This document shows positions 32,412-41,677 of a stretch of 64,000 bases of DNA, one piece after another. The notes beneath the pieces are model-generated. The model saw only the letters and a list, made by a program, of their open reading frames with translations, ran no database searches and was not told the DNA's origin. The stretch spans positions 496,001 through 560,000 of the forward strand of contig SADC01001009.1 in assembly GCA_004194705.1 (NCBI GenBank). The letters run 5' to 3'. Both the position numbers and the translations under genes were made by a program. Source of the stretch: Ditylenchus dipsaci (Eukaryota > Nematoda > Chromadorea > Rhabditida > Anguinidae). The first letter of the stretch is position 1; every line of letters begins with the position of its first letter.

Positions 32412-32989
32412 GTTTCTTTAGCGACTGCATAAAAACTTCGAAATGTGTTTCTGAGTTCGTGGCATGTTTTTGTGTTTCTTTGTTGAAAATATGCCAGTCT
32501 CTCTCTGCGAAGAAAGAATCCCTTCCGCAGGGCGAGCTAAAAGTATACTAGATCCGCCAGTTTCTAAACCGCATCGTTCGCACTGAGCTTGGTAGGTTGC
32601 GCAAAGTTGAAAAAAGTATCGCAAAAAGAAGAAAGAGAACTTTGTTGTTATTGAAAATTTTTTTTGTGAAAATAAATGTTGTTTGTTTTAGATTAGACGA
32701 ATTGGTTAGTTTAAAAAAGATTGGAGAATAAAAAGATGCCTTCAAATTACAGTGTCTGTATCTTGGTGATATAATGAATATTTTGCAGAGCTGCTTATTG
32801 CGTTTGGATGATGTTTTTTGAGATATATAAGGAAATAATCAGTGTAAAAAGTAAAATCAAATACTGTGATATACTGTAAAGATATCAGCGGAAAATGAAA
32901 ACCTTCTCTCTCAAAAGTCGAGCAAGCGTATTTTTGTTTTCGTTTTTAAAAGCTTTGAAAATTGAAAATATTTTAAAAATGCTTCAAAA

Positions 32990-33022
32990 ACGAAAGCGGC
33001 CCGTAGGGCCGCCAAGCGCTAG
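32990..33022 (+). other. Helitron 3' hairpin and CTAG terminus
   Basis: CGGCCC pairs with GGGCCG around a three-base loop, followed by CCAAGCGCTAG and the host T. This is the termination structure expected for Helitron rolling-circle transposition. Confidence 0.8.
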
Positions 33023-34189
33023 TTCACACTAACAGTGACACTGACATTGACACTGACATGTCAGTTTAGCAAACTGACATTTTTTAACAGTGGTTGTAGA
33101 CATGAAAGAACTTGTCTTTTCGAAATTCTGTAAAGTGCGTTAGAAAGCTGACGAAATTCTGATTGAGAAAGGTGTTATCACATTTTCGACCCGCCTATGA
33201 AAAAAAGCCGGAAAAAATAAGTGTCAGTTTCATTTTTAATGTCAGTTTAGCAAAAAAATGTCAGTGTCAGTTTAGACTTTTTTTGCTAAACTGACATTAA
33301 AAATGAAACTGACACTTATTTTTTCCGGCTTTTTTTCATAGGCGGTTGATAATCTGATAACACCTTTCTCAATCAGAATTTTGTCAGCTTTCTAACGCAC
33401 TTTACAGAATTTCGAAAAGACAAGTTCTTTCATGTCTACGACCACTGTTAAAAAATGTCAGTTTGCTAAACTGACATGTCAGTGTCAATGTCAGTGTCAC
33501 TGTCAGTGTGAATTATGAAAACACTGCTGGATATACATATGACAAAGTATTCAAATAGTAAAAGCAAAAAAAATACTGAAACACTTTGCAAACGAGAAAA
33601 ATTTGTCTTGACAAGTTTCGTTTTTGACAAATTTCGTTTTGACAAATTTCGTTTTTGACAAATCTCACCTAGCCCATAGGCCCGCCCCAAGACCACCAAT
33701 AATGATTTAAACCCCTTAAATTAGTCTCGATACAAGATACACCGCGATATAAAATACACCTAGTCCGTTCACAAGGGTGTATTTTATCCGGACATTTGAC
33801 TGTATCACGATTTTTTTTTGCTGACCCTTGGGCCAGGGGTCATTTCTACAATTTTTTTGAGTTTCAAAGATGAATAGCCAAATTCACATTGGATTTAGTC
33901 ACGCTCTACTAGAATAACCGCATAAAATTTTTTGTCGAAAAAACCTTAGGCCACAGTCAGGGTCCCTCCCTTGAGAGTTGGAAACCAATATAATATTTTA
34001 AAATTTAGATATTCATGGCAAAAAGGCTTCCCAAAGTTTCATCTATCATTTTCCGTAGAGCTTAAACGAATACCATGTTTAATTAATGATCTCAGAAGAT
34101 AGTCAAAACATACAGCTTGACATAAAAGCACAATATGAGATCAATTTATTTTGGAAAAACGAGCAGAAAACATCTGCTAACCACAATCA

Positions 34190-35396
34190 GGGTACACCCC
34201 GTTTGTGTCTAAAACCGTTTGTGTCTAAGGCCGTTTGTGTCTAAACCGTTTGTGTCTAAGCCGTTTGTGTCTAAACCGTTTGTGTCTAAACCGTTTGTGT
34301 CTAAGGCCGTTTGTGTCTAATTTTTTAGATAACCTAATTTATTTTTATTGATTTTTTTCATCATTAAACCACAGTCAACCCCTAACATAGTGACACTTTG
34401 TGACACCTTTAATATAGTGACACCTTATTGTCGGCTAACACACAGGTGTTGGTACTCAGATAATGGTCCTCAGGCAGCTATTCCTGAATGGTCCCACTTT
34501 GGTGCTGGTACTCATGTAATGGTATTCTGGGGCGTTAAGCGAATCAATCCACATCCCGTATTGGTCCATACACGAATTGATCCATACTTTTAAAATTCGG
34601 GCATTGAGAATTTTTTTTTGTCTGAACCAAACTAACCAGGCGGTCGTCCACTTGGAGCAACTTTTTTTTTTGAATTTTTGGGTATTAAAACCTGTTTTCT
34701 GGATCAACTCGGGCATGCTGAGAATGGTTTGATAGTGGAAAAATGGCGTTTCGTCGGGTATTTTTTTGGTTTTAGGAGATAATTGATTTTACAAAAACTC
34801 GATTATACCGAAACTCAAAAAATACCCTACAAAACGGCATTCTAACAATATCAAACCACATTCAGCATGCCCGAATTGGTCCAGAAAATAAAGTTTGGAA
34901 CTTGAAAAGCGAAAAAAAATTTTGATCCAAGTGGACGACCACTTGACTTAGTTGGTTAAGACTTGAAAATATAAATTCCAACAAAATTTTTGTTTGGAGT
35001 AGTTTTGGATGGTTTCGAGTGTTTTTTTGTCGGTTTTAAGTGTGTTGGGTACTTTTAGTTGGGTTTGGAGGTTTTGGGTGTCTTTAGGTGGTTTTGAGTG
35101 GTTTAGGGTGGTTCAGACACATTCTAAAATTTTTCGAAAAAACAACAAGGGGGACCAAAGCAACTTTTGAATAAAAAAATTGACGAAACGTCTATTTACC
35201 GTAATTCACATTGCGAGGGTGAGGGGTAGGAGTGCACAATACAAATGAATTAGGTTATGTAAAAAATTAGACACAAACGGCCTTAGACACAAACGGTTTA
35301 GACACAAACGGTTTAGACACAAACGGCTTAGACACAACGGTTTAGACACAAACGGCCTTAGACACAAACGGTTTAGACACAAACGTCCGTGTCCCC
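34190..35396. mobile_element. hAT-like element with inverted CGTTTGTGTCTAAAC arrays
   Basis: CACAATCA is duplicated at 34182-34189 and 35397-35404. The ends GGGTACACCCCGTTTGTGTC and the inverse of GGGGACACGGACGTTTGTG are related. A 14-15-bp CGTTTGTGTCTAAAC array (about eight units) follows each end in opposite orientation. A CCAAGTGGTCGTC hairpin (34634-34955) is nested. No transposase. Confidence 0.75.
34634..34955. mobile_element. Hairpin MITE, CCAAGTGGTCGTC family
   Basis: The outer ends GGTCGTCCACTTGG and their inverse, then GAATGGTTTGATAGTGG pairing with its inverse near 34850. Same organisation as 3690-3990. Confidence 0.7.
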
Positions 35397-35473
35397 CACA
35401 ATCACTCTTTTTACGAGACAATAATGCTAGAGTTAAGACAAAACATAAAGTGGAATAGACAAGCAGATCATGA

Positions 35474-38400
35474 CTAGAATTTCAAATCCCTCGGAGAATT
35501 CGTCGGGCTTCCCTGCACTACAAGCTTATTGTTCGGCGTCGAAGAAATGATGTCAACTTCTATGGCGTGGCTGCTCCTATCACATCTTGGCGAGAGTGCT
35601 AGCAAGTCCAACAACTTCCAAAGATCATTCCGCTGCTTCTCTTCAAACTGCTTTCTGAAATCAGGTGATTGAAATAGATAATACAAGCCAATCCATAAAA
35701 TTCTCACTTTACGTGGACCTGTCGGTAATTTAAGAGGAGATCAGTGAATAGTGACGAGTTAATCCCCATCAGCTTCTTCAGAGCATTCACGGCAAGTCCA
35801 GCTGTGGTTTGGTTCCAATGATCATTGCTAATTTTGTACACGGCTGGGAACAATATTGGCAACATTGCTTCACTGGTTTCCGCCATGAGCGACAAGATAT
35901 ATTCGTTGTTCCAGAATGCTAAAGCACGCTCAGATACCTTGAAAAATTATAAATGTATTGCTTGATGACTGAAAACAAAAATCACCCGAAATTGAGAACT
36001 CCCAACACACTTCGCCAGCTGCTTGTATATGGGAACTGCAATTTTCTCGAAGCAATCTAAGTCCACCCCAACGAGAAACTCTTCGAGTTCAGCCAAGAAC
36101 AGCACCTGAGAGTAATAAAATATGACACGGCATATAACACAAATATGACAAAATATGACACAAAACCTCTTTCTCGCTACTGCTTTTTGGCCAAAACTTA
36201 AGCAGGCCACGGAAAACCGGTAGAATAAGGGATTCATCTTTGTCGAAGAACACCAATACGCACTGTGCAAGCTAAGAAATATACTCGTAGAATCACAAAT
36301 AAGAGCATTGAAAAATACCAGGTCATGATAACGACTCAGACTATTCGGCTTGTGCATGGGCAGAAGGATTCGCAGGCAGAAGTCTTTATGTTCTGGCTTG
36401 AGAGGAAGAGCAAAACCATTGATGTAACTAAAATAAGCCAAAGGGTGGAAATTCGACGCTACTCGGTAATACCCCCCCCCCCCAAAAAAAAAAGCTACTC
36501 GGGAATACCCCCCCCCCCAAAAAAAAGCTACTCGGGAATACCCCCCCCCCCCCAAAAATCGGACCTACTCGGTTATACCCCCCCCCCCCCAAAATCAAGA
36601 TTTTTAGGAGTGGTCAAAACCCATTTTTAAGCAATAATTTTGCCATAAAAGGTCCAGAAAAGCAATTTAAAAGGGATTATGGGCTGTATTGGGAGGGGAA
36701 GGGAATAATACAGGGGCCACTTTTTTTTAGCTGCTTTACCATGTTTTTCAACTCGGGCCGTGGCAAAAATAGACTCTATATGCATTTTATGATCAAGTGT
36801 ACTTCTCGGAATCATGTCTAAGGTAAGTGCGTGCGCGCATCTCTAACTCTCAAGCAGGGGCTTGGTTGCTTGGGGTCGAGATGCGCACACCCACATACCT
36901 TAGACACAAATCAGTCGAAAGTGACTCTGGAATCCAGAGTCTGGATGCATGAAAAAACATGCATACCAGAGTTATTTATGCGGTAGGCCCCAGTATTCAA
37001 AACTATGTTCAACATCTTTGATTTTTCGGCCGAAAAGGGTCTCCCCCATTTTCCGGCCTGAGGCTACAAGCCAGAGGCTCAGCCGTCCAAAAGTTACACG
37101 ACAACCATCGGGATCCACCCGGCTGATCGGTCCGATCATTTCGAGTCCTTATACTTTTACGCGCACCCACAAGTGGCTGGGTTTGAAAGTGACTTCAACG
37201 CTAAGAGAATTATTACTCTTTGTACTTATAGGCACTATAGAAGTGGCCCCTGTTTTGTCCCTTCCCCTCCCATACAGCCCTTGAACCCTATTTTAATTGA
37301 TTTTCTGGACCTTTTATGGCGAAATTATTGCTTAAAAATGTGTTTTGACCACTCCTAAAAATCTTGATTTTTGGGGGGGGTATAACCGAGTAGCTCTAGG
37401 ATTGGGGGGGGGTATTCCCGAGTAGCACTTTTTGGGGGGGGGTATAACCGAGTAGCGCCGGAAATGCTTTATGGCAGGTGGATTTGCAGGCAGAACTGGT
37501 TTTTGCCCGTAGATTTTAAAATTTTGCGAAAATTTAAGTTATGCGGTCAGAAAATGACTTGGATTGCTCAAAATCCCACCCTAGAGTAGCCGAAAACAAA
37601 TGTAAAAGGTTTTAACATGAATTTACTAAAGAGGGAGTAAGCTTTTTGAGAAAATGCAATCCACGCATCAGAATTGCCTTCTGTTGGGATATATCGCTCA
37701 GAATTCTACCCTGAACTATTCTCAGCCACCGTGACTCACACTTGGCTTTCCACGTGGCTTAACTATCCTGAACTGCTTCAAACCATTATCTAACTACTCT
37801 GAATAAATGCCTAAGGTCATTCAGGCTGTGAGAATGGTTAAGGGCAGAATTCTGAGCGATTTAGCCCATCAGATGGTAATATTGATGCGTGAATCGCATT
37901 TTCTCATAAAGTTCACTGACACTCTAGTAGACCCTCAAAAAACCATTTTCATTGATTTTCGGCTACTCTAGGGTCGGATCCTGAGCAATCCAATTCATTT
38001 CTTGACCATGAAATTTGAATTTCCGCAAATTTTTAAATTAACGGAAAAAAAGATAAATCTACGGACAAAACAAGTATCCTAAGCGCAGAGGAACTATCCT
38101 ACAGTCGGAAACGAGTACTCTACGGGCAAAATGAAAATATTATATATTATTATTATTATTATCTAAGCCAAATACAAATACTGAAAAAAATTGCAAGACG
38201 ACCAACCTATAAACGATCTCTAGAAGAGTGTCAATACCATTGTGAGCACCAGTTTCATAGACGAATGTGAGAAAGATGTAGCTGATCTGGTTCCGAATGA
38301 AGGTACGAAGGAAAAGGAATTTGGCGTAGATCCTATGCAGACACATCTTCAAATAGTCCCTTTCTCTTGGATCTTCCGAGTCAAACAGATGCAGGAACTA

Positions 38401-39182
38401 GAATTATGTGGATAAGAGAATCATTCGAAAAAATTTATTCTGCTTACTTGCAAGAGAAATTCGTTGGTTAGATACTTGCGGCAGACAGTGTTTTTGAAGC
38501 TGGACGACTCGATTACAACTATGAGCAATTCATAAGCAAGCTGAAGATGCGGCCAAGACACCTCGAATTCAGGCTCATCCTCTTCAAGATCTAATCCTGG
38601 ACCGTCGCTTGGCGGCAGCACACGGAAAATATTCCTCGAAATAGTCTGGATTGCTTCACCAAATAGCCCCTCTTGCACGGCATCCACCTGTTTGAAGTAG
38701 TCGATAAGCTCTTTGAATGCCGCTGATTTGATCTGAATTGGAAATAGTTAGCAAACTTTACAGCGCTGAACAAACTGAACCAACCATCTTTCCCTGCACC
38801 TGTGCTTGCTGGTCGTAAAAGTTGAACATCCTCTGGCACTGCCTTAGCTTCATCTTGGCTAGCTTGATTTGGTCCTTGGAAGTCGCATCTGCGGTAGAGA
38901 AATAAACACTCGAAAATACTAAGCTGAATGAAAAATACCTTTGATTGCTGGCAGCTGCTCCAATTCTGGCTCATTGATCGATTCATAGATCCGGTAGTTG
39001 GCCCTTCTACGCTTTTGCCGGAGAGTGCCAGTTTTAGGGAAAGTGTCAATCTTGTCGAAAAATTTGTCAGTTGAAGTAGAGACTTGCTGTCCACCACCTC
39101 CAACGACTGCATCCATTGTTGTTTGCACTGGTTGAATCATTTGCAGATCGGAAAAGCCCAAAATCTTTTCTGATGGCGACAT
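35474..39182 (-). CDS. PPP2R5: PP2A regulatory subunit B56 (B'), complete
   Basis: HEAT-repeat subunit that selects substrates for the PP2A holoenzyme. Nine exons: 39182-38939, 38888-38785, 38732-38448, 38397-38207, 36427-36319, 36271-36167, 36105-35986, 35937-35708 and 35654-35474 (TAG). They total 1569 nt, so 522 residues with every junction in phase. Diagnostic stretches: [61 protein letters not shown] and [15 protein letters not shown], the core of B56. The divergent ends are an N-terminal tail with KRRRANY and a short C-terminal tail. Introns are about 40-60 nt except 36428-38206 (1779 nt), which holds a transposon and a palindrome. The paralogue type (alpha to epsilon) cannot be decided. 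Confidence 0.93.
36455..37459. mobile_element. hAT-like palindromic element in the B56 intron
   Basis: The ends read GACGCTACTCGGTAATACCC and the inverse of GGCGCTACTCGGTTATACCC. The flanks GGAAATTC (36447-36454) and GGAAATGC (37460-37467) match at seven of eight bases, fitting an old 8-bp duplication. CTACTCGGGAATACCCCCCC units repeat at both ends. The centre shares the GATGCGCACACCCACATACC segment with other composites. It begins 28 nt upstream (on +) of the exon boundary at 36427. Confidence 0.75.
37480..38115. repeat. Palindrome in the B56 intron
   Basis: Outer arms pair TTTTGCCCGTAGATTT with an inverse near 38055. Inner arms pair GGATTGCTCAAAATCC and CCTAGAGTAGCCGAAAA with inverses near 37980-38000. 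Confidence 0.6.
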
Positions 39183-39217
39183 TTTACTTCAGTTTCTGGA
39201 ACTATGGAAAAATAGTA

Positions 39218-39458
39218 CCGTATTTTCTCTATTAATTACCCCGGGTAATTATTTTCAACCCCTGAAAAATCAAAAAAAATTATTTCGTTTTTGAGATTTT
39301 TGGGTGCTCAACCAAAATCTAAAAAATGGAATCAATTGAGTTCGCGGTGATAAAGAAAACGCAAAAAACCGATTTGCAAAATAATTTTTTTGAGCTGAGA
39401 CATAGGGTGCATATGGGGGGTAATTAATAGAGAGGGGTAATTAATAGAAAAAGTACGG
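39218..39458. mobile_element. Pogo-type MITE with TA duplication, just upstream of B56
   Basis: 241 bp; TA at 39216-39217 and 39459-39460. The ends CCGTATTTTCTCTATTAATT and their inverse match the family. The internal GGGTGCTCAACCAAAATCT segment is shared with 40440-40480 and 59460-59480. It starts 36 nt upstream of the B56 start codon and could touch its promoter. Confidence 0.8.
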
Positions 39459-39511
39459 TATATATTGAATATTGACTATCCGCAACGTTCCGAATAGCTC
39501 GAATCAAAAAT

Positions 39512-39720
39512 ACCGTATTTCCTCTAATTGCTCGACAGTCGAGCTATTTTTCAAGACTGACATTCGACTCGCTACAAATTGTGAGTCACATTTTTAGCAC
39601 ATTTTAAAGTTTATATAAAAATAATTCAGAAATAAGCAAAATCAAGTCGAGTAACAGAGTTACACAGAGATTAGGTCACGTAAAACGCTGTTATGTGACT
39701 TTGTTTTGCTAGTCTTGAAT
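39512..39720. mobile_element. Solo left end of a pogo-type MITE
   Basis: CCGTATTTCCTCTAATTGCT after TA, then GCTCGACAGTCGAGC and a GACTCGCTACAAATTGTG segment. The matching right end is absent here; a similar right end is at about 52540-52562. GTCTTGAATTTTTTAAATATAACC at 39712 recurs near 41338. Confidence 0.5.
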
Positions 39721-39965
39721 TTTTTAAATATAACCTTATTGACTTTTTATCAGTAGAATGTTTGCTAGATCATGGTGGTTATTCTGGTAAAAAAAATTAC
39801 AAGTTCAAATTAAAAAAATCAAGACTAGCGACCAGTTAACAAAACTATGTTCAAACCCTCATGCTATAAGGAGAAAAAAATTGCGAAAAAATCAGCTTGG
39901 GGGACCAAGGCAAATTTTTTTCCAGATATGCGAATGCATATAGAGCCGAAAACAGTTTGCCTGTA

Positions 39966-40135
39966 CTATTTATAAACTAAATATTCACTATCCAATTCAG
40001 CCAAAGAGAAGCCTTTGTCTAATTTGATTGTGTCCCACATCTTCAGTAGTCGAGCATCGTTGAAAGTTTCATGTTGGTATTGGAAGAGGTTTGAGAAGGA
40101 TCGGCTGTGGCCGAATATATCTTGCCAGAGTCGTA
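39966..40135 (-). CDS. Isolated C-terminal exon of an unidentified protein
   Basis: One frame from an AG at 40136 reads RLWQDIFGHSRSFSNLFQYQ, then HETFNDARLLKMWDTIKLD and KGFSLAELDSEYLVYK before TAG at 39968-39966. The composition is protein-like and it ends cleanly, but no other exon in phase was found within about 1.5 kb and I do not know the family. It could be a gene fragment moved by transposons or the last exon of a gene with a long intron. Confidence 0.4.
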
Positions 40136-40380
40136 CTTATATTTCTAAAAGTTTTTACAGTTTATTTTAATTAAATAACTACCCTAAATTCAGGCAGGTC
40201 TGCGGTGTGCGGATAATACGCGGGAATTTAGCGTATTACACATTACTTGTGGGAAACGCAAATGAGGTCTTTGATAGTTTGCGATAGTGTTTTTTACTTT
40301 TTTGGAGAGATTATAATCATGCTTTTTAGTTTTGAGGTCTTTCACTCACAAATCAGATTTCAGACTATCGACTTTACATA

Positions 40381-40740
40381 CCGTATTTCCTCTAATAGAA
40401 ATCCGGGCTTCTATTTTTTGGATTCCCAAAAATCGGAAAATTTGGAATTTGATCTCAAGATTTTTGGGTGCTCAACCAAGATCTGAAAAGTGGAATCGGT
40501 AGAGCTTCGTGGGAGTTAAGAAAACGTATCAAACAGCTGTGCAAAATATTGCTTCTACTCTGAGATCCGAAAATAAACTCCTACACAAAGTGCGCCCCAA
40601 AATTTTGCCTTGGTCCCCTGTTGTTGTCATAACTCCAATGGACAGGAGGGACCAAGGCATTTTTCAAGAAAAACAACAGGGGGGCCAAGGCAAATTTTGG
40701 GGCGCACTTTGTGTAGGAGTTCCGTATTTTTTGTTACATA
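40381..40740. mobile_element. Truncated pogo-type MITE and GGGACCAAGGCA inverted repeat
   Basis: It starts after TA with CCGTATTTCCTCTAATAGAA and runs to about 40550 with the family's internal GTAGAGCTTCGTGGGAGTTA, then breaks. 40566-40735 is an inverted pair around ACTCCTACACAAAGTGCGCC. GGGGACCAAGGCA motifs also occur at 16802 and 39899. Confidence 0.55.
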
Positions 40741-40754
40741 AATAGAGACCCAAC

Positions 40755-41104
40755 CAGTGTTTCCAAATGAGAAGATTTTCTCAATGAGAAAATAAGTTAA
40801 CTATTTCCTCAGTGAGAAAGCTGAAAATGAGAATGCATTTTTATGGTCTTTCCGGGCAAAATCCTGAAATCCGATCAGTATGAGCCCGACCCAACTTTTA
40901 ATTTTAGGTATAACTCATACTGGTCAGATTCCAAGATTTTAGTTGAAAAAGACCGTTAAAATGCATTCTCATTTTCAACTTTCTCATTGAGGAAATAGTT
41001 AACTTGTTTTCTCATTGAGAAAAATGAGATAACTGTTTTCTCAATGAGAATTTTGAAGTTAAATATTTTCTCATTGAGAAAATCTTCTCACTTTGGAAAC
41101 ACTG
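40755..41104. mobile_element. hAT-like MITE with 8-bp target duplication
   Basis: GACCCAAC is duplicated at 40747-40754 and 41105-41112. The ends CAGTGTTTCCAAATGAGAAG and the inverse of CAGTGTTTCCAAAGTGAGAA are inverted. Internally it has repeated CTCAATGAGAAAA units in inverted arms. 350 bp, no coding frame. Confidence 0.9.
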
Positions 41105-41677
41105 GACCCAACCCAGAAAAAGACTGCCCAGCGATTGGGTACAAATTGTGATTGGGTAACTTTATTTCGGTGAAATTCGGTAAAACATCGCTGAAAAACA
41201 CCGAAAAAAAGTGTACCCAATCACGATTTGTACCCAATCGCTGTTTTACCAGAAAAAAGTTCGAAAATTTTCGGCTTGACTTTACTTGACCCCCCCCCCC
41301 CCCCCCCACGGCTGACCCACTTTTGATGACAATTTTGAAAATTTTTTAAATATAACCTTATTGAGTTTTTATCAGTAGAATGTTTGCTAGATCATAGTGG
41401 ATATTCTAGTAAAAAATTACAAGTTCACGGGTCCAGGTACAGGTCCAAAATTACAGAAAAGCGCTCCAAAACTTGTGAGAGTCAAACAGCCCGAGAATCA
41501 AATGTCCTGATACCCCCATTTAAACAGTTAAAACATCTTGCAATACAATATAATTTTTATTTCGTTTCCAGAAACATACTACAACAGTCTTTTCAACAAA
41601 AATAACCTAAGTATTTGGCAGACAAATAAGGATTCTTTGGGTTCGACCTGTGAGGGTTGATAGCATATCCTCCTTTT

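Larger units (their letters stand above)
28963..33022 (+). mobile_element. Helitron, 4060 bp, non-autonomous, with RPA-like cargo
   Basis: The left end begins TCCTATATACTAAAAGAGAG followed by TTTGTGTCCGTCCGTCCG. The right end has a GC hairpin (CGGCCCGTAGGGCCG) about 10 bp before the terminal CTAG. It sits between A (28962) and T (33023), the Helitron target, with no duplication. The opposite arm of the host hAT palindrome reads through the join (CATAATTCACAC at about 33508-33519 on the minus strand), confirming both ends. No Rep/helicase frame was found, so replication would need a helper. Confidence 0.85.
28949..33526. mobile_element. Non-autonomous hAT element with 8-bp duplication, split by a Helitron
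   Basis: CTGGATAT is duplicated at 28941-28948 and 33527-33534. Both ends read CAGTGTTTTCATAATTCACA inward, and the arms continue with ACAGTGACACTGACATTG and ATGTCAGTTTAGC. Without the Helitron it is about 518 bp and almost a perfect palindrome. Same family as 11209-16587. Confidence 0.85.
28834..33675. mobile_element. Second-level element with inverted AAATTTGTCAAAAACG arrays
   Basis: The left end CTAGGTGAGATTTGTCAAAA and the right end are exact inverses across about 70 bp. Each is followed by three to four copies of an ATTTGTCAAAAACGA unit. Further in, GCAAAGTGTTTTACTG pairs with its inverse at 33570-33590. The hAT element 28949-33526 interrupts the interior. Confidence 0.65.
28766..33802. 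mobile_element. Mariner-like outer element with TA duplication
   Basis: TA flanks at 28764-28765 and 33803-33804. The ends are CAGTCGAGTCTCGACATAAG and the inverse of CAGTCAAATGTCCGG. ATAAGATACACC-like repeats lie at both ends. It is related in its ends to 9976-10161 and 42818-43180. It is only about 5 kb because other elements are nested inside. Confidence 0.65.

Noticed and set aside
36425..36555. Extension of the B56 reading frame through a [11 protein letters not shown] repeat
   Set aside because: A TTATTTTAG acceptor at 36428 gives the conserved [10 protein letters not shown] start. The Gly-rich part is the intronic transposon's G-run.
36265..36630. Proline/lysine-rich protein frame (PPPPPKKK repeats)
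   Set aside because: It is antisense to B56 exons and then runs through the C-rich transposon end repeats.
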